From: Rhynchonema sp. JSB1_4 | Taxonomy: Eukaryota > Nematoda > Chromadorea > Monhysterida > Xyalidae | Direction of reading: 5' to 3' | NCBI GenBank assembly: GCA_030248065.1 | Contig: JASAMV010001334.1 | Span: 18,609 to 82,608, forward strand | Length of the DNA: 64,000 nucleotides | In this document: positions 1 to 12,656 of the stretch, one piece after another | Layout of the letters: each line of letters opens with the position of its first letter | Position numbering within the stretch: position 1 is the first letter of the stretch | Notes under the pieces: generated by a model | The model's input: the letters and a program-made list of their open reading frames with translations, nothing else | What the model was told of the DNA's origin: nothing | Databases searched by the model: none | Made by a program: the position numbers and the translations under genes

Positions 1-48
1 CGAGGGGGATACCTACTGTGCTGGGGGCACCCCCCCACCTCCAACACT
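1..48 (-). mobile_element. End of a hAT-like element at the window edge
   Basis: On the minus strand the last bases begin CAGTGTTGGAGG and run into G-rich then C-rich sequence. This is the arrangement at the ends of the CAGTGTAG elements elsewhere in the window. It lies in the last visible exon of the zinc-finger gene or in an intron that starts just before it. Only the end is visible. Confidence 0.4.
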
Positions 49-2902
49 GGATTGAAGCAACACGAACAGGCAATTCATTATTATCCTCCTGATCTTCATC
101 AAAAGGTTCAGTCTTCACGTCCATGGACATTGTGTCATCGGACTGGAAATGAACGCGCCCCTGAAAGACAAGTTCAATTCAATTTTACAGATACCAAGCA
201 GAAACAGCCAGCCACAAACCAACCATATGCTCGAGCAAGGCATGACTGCTGCTGAACCTTTCCTCACATCTCAGGCACGCATACGGACGCGGAGCAGCAG
301 CAGCAGCCGTGGTGTCAAATGGCAACGATTCTTGTTCTTCATCGGGTACAGGGCTGCTGTCACGTGACTCACTACACTCGCTGTCCACTGACACAGGGGA
401 TACCGACCGGGCAATGCCGATGTCGCGCTGGAAGGGGCATTGCAAACAATAGATATGGGATTGCATAATCCAACAACAGCTAATTCAGACTTTATCCCGG
501 TGCGTTGCCTGTATCGTAAGGCGCGTAACCCAGTGCTTCGTTTCAGATCGGAAGTGATATGCATGTTGCATGACAGGCAACGCACAGGTCTCTGGTGCAA
601 ACTCTGAATCGGTTGTTGTAAGACTACTACAGCTAATTCAATGAAAATAAGAGAAAATTCCCCAAATAAAACACACGGGTCTGTCGCGATGATCAGTCTC
701 AATATGAGTTGACAGCAGGGACGGGTAGCCGAAGAACAGCACACAGAACGGACATTGGTACACCTGAATGTAAATGGATAGGTGGTAAACCGTTTGTTAG
801 ACAACTGTTGACTAAATTTAACAATCAAAAGAAGTAAAGTGTTAATTTGTCAAGCGCACCGTGACCGAATACCAAAGAGACGGGTAGGCACAACGTTTCG
901 TCTGTGTTGGCTCAACATCGTCCTTTGATTTACCATGATAATCGCGCATATGACATTTGTAACCGGGCATCGTATGGTAACTACAAGTGCGATTGCTGAT
1001 CTTCAATCATCAGACCGACTTTTTTCGGTGCAAAACGGAAAACGCACATAGCGCCACAGTTGGGACAAGTGTACACGTCACGATACCGTATGCCCTTGAC
1101 CACCATTGTGCTGACGCCTGTTTGTAACTTGTGTTCGGCATGTTCATGCAATTTCAGCAGATAGGAATTGACGAAACGTTCGTCACACACACGACAGGTG
1201 ACGATTTGTTTGCCTGAATTAGGAAGGAAAACTAAAAACCGTTATCTTCAAATTAAAATTACGCACAAAAATTAAACGAACGATGTCTCTCCTCATGTCT
1301 GAACAGTCGCATGTGGTGTACGAATGTCTTGCTGCAATATTTACACTTCCGTCGTTGTCTCATCGCGCCTACGAGTCGTGTTTCAGGTTTGGAGACTATG
1401 GATTGTCCCTTGCTGTTCACGACAACAGTCTCAAACTGGCATTCGGTACCAGAATCCACGTCCGATTCGGAACCCGACACCGAACTGGTCGGAAGCGAGT
1501 CATTTTTTGTCTTGTGAGACTGTAAACAAACAGGAGTTACACGATATTGTTGGTGAAGCAGCATCAGGCAACTGTACCTTGTCAAGATGAGTCTTCAACG
1601 CAATCTGTCGTCGGAATGTCTGACCACATTTCGAGCATGAGTAGTGATCGGCGTGCACTGCAGCACAACGAAGGAACTAGTTGGCATTCAGGCATGAAAA
1701 AGAAATTTGGCCAACTTGTGCCGTGCTTCTTCCTTTCGTGCCGCAGCTTTGTTTGTTCCTCACAGAATTGCTTCCCGCAATATGTGCACGACATTTTATC
1801 TGCGGAAAAAAAAATTGTCAGGTTGCAATGCAAGCCAGTCTTGATTTTTTTTGACACGCAAACCGCGTATGTGAAACATCCTTGTGAAAAACGATCACAT
1901 ATTAGGAAGAGTAAGCAAAATTCAACCTTTCAGAAACTCGCGCAATTCACGCGGTTCGTGATCAGCTTCATAATGTTCAGTGACTGCGTCAATTGTGGCG
2001 AACCGCCGTAGACAGTGGTCGCATCTGACATTGCGAAACGAAAAGTTATAGCAATAAAATAATTAGTCAAACAAAGAGAACATGAGTGATTGAAAAAAGG
2101 TGACAAACAGGCGAGCACATTCAAGCGTTGACTCAATACAACCAACTTGTAAGGCAGCTGAGCGACCGGGTGCACGTGAGGAACGAATTCTTTCGCCAAT
2201 TTGAGTTGCGGTTTAGGTTTGCGTTCCGTCGTTTTCTTCGTCACGTACCCGTGATCATTGCGGTAATGCTCGCCAACGTCTTTCCACGACACGAAACGTT
2301 GCTTACAGAATCGACATCTGCGCATAAGCTGGCTAGTTGATGTTTCACAAGCTGATCAGATATGCAAACACCACATACACAATTCACACACTTGAGTTTG
2401 GCGGCCACTTGCGTCTTGGCGCTGTAGCGTTTGTTGTGAATGTTGACGTAGTGCGCACGTATGTCGGGTCGACTCGCAAATACCGCTTGGCAATATTTAC
2501 ATCTGAAATATTGACCCATTGAAATTTTGACCAGTGGTCCAACAATCCGCATTTTTTTGTCAGATGTGCATAAATAACCGACATTAGATCAGCGCGATGT
2601 TTGCGTTGAGCAGCAGCACCCAGTGATGTGACCACAACTGTGCGAGGGGCGGGTGGTGTCGTAACGGGATCTGGCTCAGCAACAGTGCTGGCGGCCGCAC
2701 GAGATTCTGCACACAATAGATCAGCGACAGAAATTAGCCAGATAAAGTTTGGAAATCAATTTGAGACAAAAAAGACCGACCAACCCGACGTGCTCTGTTT
2801 GTCACTGATGAAATGTCTGACGGCCAATGCTAATTCACTGGTCACATCTTCACCACCCTCGATCGGCTCGATTTTTACGATCGCTTCACTGTCAAGCGAC
2901 AT
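1..2902 (-). CDS. Multi-C2H2 zinc-finger protein (3' end outside window)
   Basis: Probable nuclear DNA-binding regulator. Thirteen exons join in phase: 2785-2902, 2583-2706, 2392-2502, 2147-2317, 1927-2024, 1716-1799, 1578-1657, 1282-1519, 1048-1213, 917-980, 677-763, 224-427 and 160 to the edge, at least 568 residues. I see ten C-X2-C-X12-H-X3/4-H fingers, beginning CKYC, CRFC, CDHC, CTYC, CSKC, CKYC, CRVC, CPNC, CPFC and CLRC. Most sit one per exon. Three (CSKC, CPNC, CLRC) are cut by an intron and become complete only after splicing, which supports the model. Start at 2902 (MSLDSEAIVKIEP), just after an acceptor-like TTTACAG, so a 5' non-coding exon is likely. VKIE near the start and VKTE near the end fit the SUMO-acceptor pattern psi-K-x-E; this is inference. 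The last 48 bases look like a transposon end, so the true 3' end is not visible. Target genes cannot be inferred. Confidence 0.85.
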
Positions 2903-3895
2903 TCTGTAAAGTCGAAATTGGAATGGTTCTGAATGGAATTTTTTGTTAATGTTGGTGCACAACAGCATACAGTTCGATATCAAAATTGGAGACAGGATCG
3001 GATCTGCCGTAAATACTGCGTGTGAAACAGTGGTTGAATCAAGCCTGGTTCCCATTTAAATTCAAATCAAGTATGTGATTTGTTCAGCGATATTGACGCG
3101 TTTAGCAGCGAATAACTCCCTTCACGCTTTCTTCTTATCGACAGTTTTCATACATGACGCCAATGAATAACATTATCGATGAAACCACAACATTGCCGGA
3201 GCGCGACACTCAAAGCTTGATGGAGGACGCAACACTATCACCCAAACATACACATATTGTACCTCGACTAAATTCGCATAATTCAACAACATAACGATCA
3301 CAAAGACAGACAAGAACAACGTGTTATACATGATTCTGATGGTGTTTTGTTCACAAATCTGGATAAAACGAACATGAATCGCGTGGCTAGTGACGATGCG
3401 TAGTGAGCGAAAGAAAACACAGAAATAAAGAAAAGAGAAAAATCTTTGATGTGTAACCATCACAGCGTTTTGGTACAAAAATTGCACGTTAACACATCAA
3501 GAAAAATTCTATGTCATTATACAATAACGTGAAGTACGCAGTTGCCTTACATAACAACATTCATCGAATAACGCCGAGGCAACACACGAAAATTGTGAAA
3601 GCAAGAGATGCTTGAGAGAGTGACTGCAGTAACAGTAATCGCAAAAAATACTGGGCATGCTTCCTTCATCAGACAGGTATAGAAATACAAAACGCAACAA
3701 TAATAAATTTAATAATACACATGTTTTGCAAGTGTGCTACCTGGCTTCTATTTTGGTATGCATGAAGAAACAAAAAGAATGAATGACAGCCAAGAGCCAA
3801 ATATGATGTGATAACAACGGAAATATACAGACAGGCAAACGTGAATTAGGTAGCAGAGAGCCGAATTTGAATTTTAGGCATCAAATAGTAAGTTA

Positions 3896-5429
<1,534 letters not shown>

Positions 5430-6540
5430 TACGCCATTAGCGTGAAATCCAGCGCCCGAAATAGTGCGCTTCACTCGCGCACTCGGCACGCAGCCTCAAT
5501 GCAAAAACAGAAGTCTCCACAAGAAGTATCTCCACTCCTCCACAACAAACCTTCCACTTCCCCAGAATGCTCAGGTTGCGCTATCTCGGGCAGTGCATCA
5601 GGTTGCTCTTCAACCAACCCCGTTTTGAATTCTTCGTACATGACGTTTAACAGGCACACATAAAGCGTGAAATATTAACCACCGTGAAAAAAACTGCAGC
5701 CAGAACAGCAGGCAGCTTGATGTAAATGCGACTTGACGCAGGCACAGGTGTGCCACTGTTTGTGATGTAATAAGCAACGCGCTATCTGCCTTGACAACGC
5801 CACTTGACCAAGCGTGAACGACCTCGTTAATCATAGAGCAAGAAGAGCATTGGAGCGCAGCGTGACGTGACCCATCATACAGTTCCATCATATTCAACGT
5901 ACAGTCACATGTGCACATGGAGGCAATTAGAGTGCAGTGCAGGCACGGCCGTGATTATTAACTTAGAGCATCCAGTGCCTCTCTTTGCTTGAGGAGGCAG
6001 TGCAGTGCACGCGGGAGGTGCGGTCAATGTTTTATGTATGACAGCTAGCTGGCTGTCTAGTTCATGGCTGTATCGGATAAACGCGTCGAAAAATGGCTTC
6101 GCGTGATACGGCAAGTGATGTATTTCGCACAACAAGGGATGCATAACGAAAGTATTCAATTGGCTAAATATTTTTGGATTATTCAAAAACGAAATTTCCC
6201 TGAAAGCGGAACCAAGCCATATAAAATGAAACCAACTCACCATTAATTCTGTGTGCGGCTGCCGGCATTGCACTTGTCAATCGTAACACCACCGTTTGGC
6301 GATTCGTATTATTATACGTGTGACAACAAGTGTTTTTGTAGTTGAGCGACTGATGCGTTAGTCGCACCAGAACACGCGTGATGCTGCTGGGCGTAGCCGT
6401 CACGATTACCACAAACAGACGATTGAATGTTAATCGCTCTTATTTTGTACTTAGTTCTTTTCTTGATGTCGCATGATGCCAGCCAGCAAAACACGTCTGC
6501 GAATCTGTAAAAATGACACGCACTTTTTGTCACATAACTA
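5430..6540. other. Spacer upstream of guanylate kinase
   Basis: Probable promoter and 5' UTR of the guanylate kinase gene, whose start lies at the left edge. No gene, RNA or transposon end is supported here. The open frames are short and in unrelated phases. Confidence 0.4.
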
Positions 6541-7141
6541 TGGTTAGTAGGGTTCGGTATTGGGGGTATGCCGATACCCGATACCTGGCAAATGCCGATA
6601 CCCGATAGTTCATGAAAAAACCGATACCCGGTACTTCGAAAATAACCCGATACCCGATAACGCCAAAATGGCCACACAAAAACGTCGGTTTGAAAGCAAA
6701 AATGAGGTTTTCGCGCTTGGTTTTTTTAGATGACCGTTGAGTACGCGCGCAAACGATTTTTTAATAAAATCTTGCTTTGCTGTTGTGTCATGCTCATGCA
6801 ACGCGAAAACAGCCACAGGCATTTTTAAAAATTTTCAGTTCGCAATACAGTGAACATCTGCAGAGCTGTTTTTGAGAACTGGTTTTTAATTGCGAAAAGT
6901 GTAATACCCGATACCTTGGAAAAACATGCCGATAGCCGATACTTTTTGGGTGCCGATACCCGATGCCTTCCGATCCCTAATGGTTAGAGGTAGGGATCGG
7001 AAGGCATCGGGTATCGGCACCCAAAAAGTATCGGGTACCGGCTATCGGCATGTTTTTCCAAGGTATCGGGTATTGCACTTTTCGCGATTAAAAACCAGTT
7101 CTCAAAAACAGTTCTGCAAATATTCATTGTTTACGACCAGC
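6540..7141. mobile_element. Foldback element with CCGATACCCGATA repeats
   Basis: The half from about 6840 to 6977 is repeated as its reverse complement from about 6993 to 7141, around a short centre near 6985, so about 140 bp can pair with itself. The motif CCGATACCCGATA or its complement recurs in both arms and in the stretch 6570-6660 to the left. A degenerate copy lies at about 8491. No coding capacity and no recognisable transposase. Confidence 0.7.
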
Positions 7142-7369
7142 AAAATTTTAAAATGTACCTAGGTGTGAGCTATTTTTATTTTGCATGACACAACAACTGA
7201 GCAAGATTTTTATGAAAAAAATTGTTGCGCGCAATACTCAATGGAAACCTCAAAAAAATCCCGCGCTACGTTAGGCAGAACCTGTTTTGCTACAAAAACG
7301 GTGTTTTTATTGGGATTTTGGTTCAATCTCAATCTGATATCCGTATATTTTCGAATCAGGGTTTTTTTT

Positions 7370-8480
7370 TCAAAATTCACTAGGTGCAACTTAGGTGCAA
7401 CCCCCCAATTTTTAGGTGCAAGCTGGCCAAAGTAGGTGCAACCCCTATTTTGGACAAACAACGCCAATTTTAGGCTTTTTTGCCAGGTTGTGTGTTCAAT
7501 GCTATTTGCGTGCTTTTAGAAGTTCAATAAAGTTGTAACGCAATGAATGCCTTTTCCTTTAGCAAAAGCAAACTTTTCAGGGAAAGTTCAACATTTTGCA
7601 GCACATTTTGTACCAGTTTCATTATTGAGAACCGATTGAGAAGAAAACGAAACAGTAAAATTTTCATGTCACCATATCCCCATTTGGGGGTCACGTACGA
7701 ATCAATTACTTTCGCTGTTCATTTACTGTGTGGGTATCTAATACTGTTGTCATGCTCTGCTCTAGTTCTAGTCAGTGTAGTTCCTGGGGGGAGGGGGCCC
7801 CCTCCTAAGGTACACTAACCGCCGCGACCAAGGTACACTAGTACACTAACCGCCGCACCAGGTACACTAACCGCCGCAATTTTTGCCTAAAATAGGCATT
7901 TTTAAGCCCAAGGTGGGCATTTTAGGCCTAAAATGGGTAATTTTCAGGTCAATGTTGTCAAAAGTCGCCAAAAAACCCTATTTATGGAGAATTTTTTCCA
8001 AAAAAGCAAAAATAGGTCAAATTTTTTACCTCAAAGGACTTTTTCCTGAATTTTGGTCTTCCCCCCTCCTTCCCCCCACAGGGAGGCACACTAACCGCCG
8101 CACCGACAAAGTGGGTAGGTTCACTAACCGCCTCGCCGGACCAGGAACTACACTGATCCTAGTACAGCATGTATTTGTTTTGAATCTTATCACCAGCACA
8201 CCAGGTACTAACAGTGTACGAAATCAATCAATCAGATCAATATGTTTTTGTCAATGTCGACCAAATGCTTCGATGGAATTTATTGGAAGGAATGAAAAGC
8301 CGCGCAGCGCATTTTTTTTGTTTCTAAGCTTTCCAACCTTAAAAGATGCTGTATAAAATGCTAAATTAAGCAAATAAGGGCCCAAAATTTTAGGTGCAAC
8401 CTTGCACCTAACCCTGAATTTTTAGGTGCAATTCTGATTTTTTAGGTGCAAATTGCACCTAAAAAGTGTCTAAAAAAACT
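7370..8480. repeat. AGGTGCAA repeats flanking a hAT-like copy
   Basis: Two clusters of TAGGTGCAA or its complement, at 7379-7445 and 8388-8465, flank a younger inserted element (7773-8155). This looks like an older foldback element whose ends carry AGGTGCAA and whose middle was hit by the insertion. The outer limits are not clear. Confidence 0.5.
7773..8155. mobile_element. hAT-like MITE, copy A (tag AACCGCCGC)
   Basis: Termini are CAGTGTAGTTCCTGG and its complement. The flanking 8-mers are gttctagt and atcctagt, a 6/8 match consistent with an aged hAT target duplication. Five slots of the form TACACTA plus tag lie inside the ends, three left and two right, and carry AACCGCCGC with only minor variation (the outermost right slot reads AACCGCCTC). 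The central ~200 bp contain a TTTTAGGCCTAAAAT palindrome and a block shared with the copies near 9.1, 17.6 and 52.9 kb. Non-autonomous: no transposase frame. Confidence 0.8.
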
Positions 8481-8978
8481 ATGTATTTCGAAGTATCGGG
8501 AATCGGTTTTTTTTCATAATCGCGCACCACAGTGGTGTCGTTGGGGGTAATCTGGGCGTAACGCGGAAGGAGGTTACCCCAAGGAGGTTGCGTATTTTTC
8601 CGCAAAATATATTTTTGGAAAAAACCGTTTTTTTTCAAATATTTTTCCAGTACTTAAGCATACCCATGGTCCAAAAACGCCTATTTTGGAGCAAATTCTG
8701 TCGGGCAATGAGCTGAGATAGGCTAAAAGTGCACTTGGAGATTAAAAAGTGCTCATTTTGAACTGTTTAGGACCGATTTACAGTGGTTTTGACAACATCA
8801 TTTCGCGACCTTGGAAAATTGCTCGAAAATTTTTGGAAATTGGAATTTTTACCTCAATTTTTGGCCACAATTGTATCACAAAAACGGTGTTTTTCGCCTT
8901 TTTGGGTGACCAAAATCATACCTCCCACGCTTCAGGTCCCAACCCCGCATCATACTTACCTCCCACACCTGGGCCTGC
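8480..8978. other. AT-rich spacer
   Basis: Contains runs of T and A and a short stretch at 8525-8600 with repeated GGAGGTT and GGTTACCCC-like pieces, probably another decayed element. No gene seen. Confidence 0.3.
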
Positions 8979-9269
8979 CACTACACTGGGGGGGACCCCC
9001 CTAAGCAAGGTACACTAATTTCCCCGACCAAGGTACACTAGTACACTAATTTCCCCTCCGGCTCCGGGTACACTAATTTCCCCAATTTTTGCCCAAAATG
9101 GCCATTTTTAAGCCTAAAATGGGCATTTTTAGGCCTAAAATGTGTGATTTTTTGGTAAATGTTCTCAAAAGTCGCCAAAATACTCTTTTTATGAAGAATT
9201 TTTTCCAAAAAGGGGTAAAAATAGGTCAAATTTTCCACCGGAAAAATTCCTGATTTTGGGTCTTCCCCC

Positions 9270-9669
9270 CAGTGCTGTGGCTACTTTGGCGGGGCGGGTA
9301 GGGTACATAGGTGGAAAAAATCGGGGCGGGTAGGGGGTAGTGTACCTGGGATTTTGGGGGGGGGGGGGGAACCCGGTTTGGAGGGGGACAATGTTTCGGG
9401 TCGGGTAGGGCACAACACAAGTTTTTTCGCGTGCCTGTTTTTATGTGCTAAAAAGTACATATATCGCGCGCAGCGCGAGATTTTTTTGCACTTTTTGGGG
9501 TTTTTGGTCGAAATTTGGGCATTTTTGACCGAAAAATGGGCATTTTGAGGGTAAAAATCGGGGCGGGTAGGGTACCAGGGCGGGCGGGTATGGGGTTGGG
9601 TACCAGGCCGGGGCGGGTAGGGTACCATTGGGGGGACCCCCACCCCCCCCCCCCCCAGCCACACCACTG
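9270..9669. mobile_element. hAT-like MITE, copy E1 (tag GGGGCGGGT), nested in copy B
   Basis: Ends CAGTGCTGTGGCT and AGCCACACCACTG. Two slots on the left (9290-9345) and three on the right (9557-9632) carry GGGGCGGGTAGGGTACC with small variations. The second slot has a doubled tail, as the matching slot of the other copies does. The core contains TCGCGCGCAGCGCGA. The same tag is found in the copy at 20020-20411. Confidence 0.7.
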
Positions 9670-9722
9670 TCCCCCCTTTCTCCCAGCCCCAGGGAGGTAC
9701 ACTAATTTCCCTTACGAAAAAG

Positions 9723-10156
9723 TAGGTACCGTATTCCCTAAAATAGAGCCGCCCCAAAAATAGAGCCCCCCAAAATACAGCCCCCCCAAAAGGGGTCAGT
9801 GAATAAATAGAGCCCCCAAAAATACAGCCCCCCCCAACTTGGAATTCCCCGCTTGGGGGTCGTAATGTCAAGTTCTTGTGTAAGACACCTTGTGTACAAC
9901 GTTTGTGGTTGAGTATATGATGACGTAAAGCCTTTTATGGAAGATCTGCACCTAAAAACACTCAATAATGACCAGTAACACCCTGACAGAACTCCATTTT
10001 AGGGGTATTTTTTGGAACATTTTTTGAGATTTTGGGCAGCGAAAAAATACAGCCCCCCCAAAAATAGAGCCCCCCCAAAAATACAGCCCCCCTAAAAGGG
10101 GTCAGTGAAAAAATGCAGCCCCCCTTGTATTTTAGGTTTTACGGTACAACGGTAGG
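9723..10156. mobile_element. CCGTA-type foldback element (tags AATAGAGCC / AATACAGCC)
   Basis: Ends TACCGTATTCCCTAAAAT and ATTTTAGGTTTTACGGTA are imperfect inverted repeats. The arms are filled with repeats of AATAGAGCCCCCC or AATACAGCCCCCC, and GGGGTCAGTGAA occurs in both arms. Related copies: 18929-19100 and 54534-54873. It lies in the right arm of hAT copy B, so it inserted after that copy. Confidence 0.65.
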
Positions 10157-10306
10157 TACCTACACTAATTTCCCCGCCGGACCAGGAACTACACTGGATA
10201 CACTCACCGCCGCGCCGGACCAGGAACTAACTACACTGCCCCCCCCCCGATGTTTGGCATAGGTGTCCCGTCCCCCCGATTTTCACCCCGGTACAGTACG
10301 GTACGG

Positions 10307-10745
10307 TACCGTATTGTCGGAAATAGAACCCCCCCATTAATTGACCCCCCCATTAATTGAACCCCCCTAAATGGCTCGAAATCAAAAATAGAACCCCCCC
10401 CTTAATTGGACCGCCCCCCCCCATTAATAGAACCCCACCCCCCAACCTTCACCGTACCACAGATTAGTGGTATGGTAGGGCTGTGTTGTTGTGTCAAACG
10501 TTGTTTAAGCTTGCGTACACAACAGAATACAGCTTTTTAAGCATAATTGCCGCTGTTGAAGTTAGAAAATACCGAAAACAAGCCATTTTTATGGGCATTA
10601 TAAACAATGATTTTTTTCGTCGGGGGGGGCAAATGAAAAATATAACCCCCCCAATAATTGACCCCCCCCCCATAAATTGAACCCCCCAAAATGACCCCAG
10701 TGAAAAAATAGACCCCCCGGGTTCTATTTCCGACAATACGGTAGG
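10307..10745. mobile_element. CCGTA-type foldback element (tags ATAGAACCC / TTGACCC)
   Basis: Terminal repeats TACCGTATTGTCGGAAATAG and CTATTTCCGACAATACGGTA are perfect over 20 bases. The arms hold repeats of ATAGAACCCCCC and ATTAATTGA(A)CCCCCC. Same layout as the element at 9723 but with other tags. No coding frame. Confidence 0.7.
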
Positions 10746-12327
10746 TATCCCCCCCCCCGATTTTGCCCCAAAAGTGCCAATTTTGGAAATTTTGGCTTTT
10801 TGGACGATTTTTTCCTTTCTTTTACCCCAAAATCGGACCGGGCCGGGGTTTTGGTCAGTCGGGCCGGGCCGGCCCGATCCTAAATCTCTGGCGAGAGGAG
10901 AAAAACTTGAAAAGCGCGAACTTCATTCAATCTTTTGCATTTAGTTTTGCGTGCTCCGTTTGTTTTGCGCATTTTCGAACCCGATGTCTTCGAAACCGAA
11001 CCCAATGGTAATTGGTGCAGGAGTGTTGCGATTATTTGTGGCGATTATTTTTTTAGAACTTATAGTAATCGTTGTTTGATGTGTGAATATGAAACGACTG
11101 AGGTAGTACAACCCGGAACTGTGCGACATTCAATGTTGGAATCCGTTGATTTCAAACTCATCTTATTTCCTGCTTCTCGCGCCTAATGACATCCCATTGG
11201 AGGAGACTCGATGGATCTCTGAAGGAAACAGGGAAGGTTTTTAGTTTGGATACTATTTTTTGCCGAATCAGAAATCAAAACAGAAGAATTAACTACTGTA
11301 CAGTAAGTGCACGTTATCCGAACTTTCCCGGTTTCCCGCTTCCCAACATCGGCCGCGACCGTTCGATACGTTCGATCGAGAGTTGGGCCTATATGAAAAA
11401 ATCAAGTTTCGTGATTATCGTTTATTAATAACAGAAAACTTCCTTAAGCGGTTGAACGGTTCGCTTGCGTATGAACTGAAGATGCACATGACTGAATGTG
11501 GACAATACAGACAGAGGAGAGAAGAGAGAATGGATTGATGTACAAACACAATGATGAACCGTTGAGAGAAAAGAAACACAAACAGAGGGAGAAAAACAAG
11601 TGAAAATGACGGAGAGACCAAGCGAACGAAAATCGCGCGCAGCGTCACGAATGAAAGTGGCAATGGAAGGTACACGTACAACTACATATATGCTGTCAGG
11701 GGAGGACTTTGTCGAAGCCGGCCACATCATTCCGAAACCGACTTTTCTCGCAAAATTTTGCAAGCCAAGGAAAAAGAACACATATTAACAGGGAACACAC
11801 AAACAACGAATACAGAGCATGAAGTAAGCTGGAAGAAACATGAACTTAACTTTAGTCAGATTGCAATTGCTCCGAGTGCACCCATATTTATCAATCAATC
11901 AATCAATCGGGTCGGATACCATCAGATCGCATTGTCCTAAATGGCACGTAATCGACAGTGGTGCGACTGGGAAACTATAGAACTGAAAACAATCATTGAA
12001 ACATCACAAAATACACGCGCACATGTCCAAGGTTGACCATAATTATTATCAAGTATCCCATCCCATCGCAGCATTCAGACACTGTTCAACCGTCATATTA
12101 ATATTGTTCCGTTTCGACTTTGACTCCCGGTCCGGAAGCGACAGCCATAAATTATCTGGACCAGGAAAACAAAAAACTTCGTGGCCAAAATCCAATATCC
12201 GCTCCGGTCGAGAGGCAGTTGCAGAACCTTCGAGTTCAGTCACAAAAATCAGAAGTTCAAGTGAACAACAACGAGTGAAGTAACAGAACGGCAAATGACT
12301 CGGCGAAAACACATGTAGTGAGTGATA
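10746..12327. other. Gene-free spacer with a GGGCCGG remnant
   Basis: 10838-10880 is a GGGCCGGGCC stretch, a piece of the R2-type elements. The rest (10900-12327) is unique-looking sequence of moderate GC. The short frames lack splice-consistent partners. The position downstream of the GT92 gene fits 3' flank. I see no gene. Confidence 0.4.
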
Positions 12328-12554
12328 GGGTGATATTTTCGAAACGGTGTAAAGGTCAGTTGGGTGTAAAGGTCGGTGGAAATCGCGATCGACAGCTCAG
12401 TGTGATAGACCTCGGTGTAAACTTGAAACATTCCACGTTAATTAACATGCAATGTTTAACGTTTACACCGAGCTACGCCGACCGAGCTTTCGACCGAACT
12501 TTACACCGACCTTTACACCCAACTGACCTTTACACCGTTTCGAAAATATCACCC
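12328..12554. mobile_element. 227-bp foldback element (tag GGTGTAAAGGTC)
   Basis: Starts GGGTGATATTTTCGAAACGG and ends with its complement. GGTGTAAAGGTC and close variants recur in both arms: at 12350 and 12365 on the left, and as complements at 12500-12535 on the right. The central loop is AT-rich. It lies about 100 bp beyond the stop of the GT92 gene. No coding frame. Confidence 0.75.
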
Positions 12555-12656
12555 ATAGTCCAGTTTGCAAGACCCGAATACAACGGGTTTGAGCAACTGC
12601 ACTTGAGATCTCCACAACACACAATCGCATTGATGCGAGGTTCCCTCTTTTTGCAT

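Larger units (their letters stand above)
8979..10196. mobile_element. hAT-like MITE, copy B (tag AATTTCCCC), interrupted twice
   Basis: Same architecture as the element at 7773: three left slots (9010-9082), core (9082-9265), two right slots (about 9695-9710 and 10160-10176), right end CCAGGAACTACACTG at 10196. All five slots carry AATTTCCC(C). Two other elements sit inside it, at 9270-9669 and about 9723-10156. Once they are removed the right arm lines up base for base with copy A apart from the tag. The left terminus is degenerate. A further partial right end follows at 10197-10238. Confidence 0.7.
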
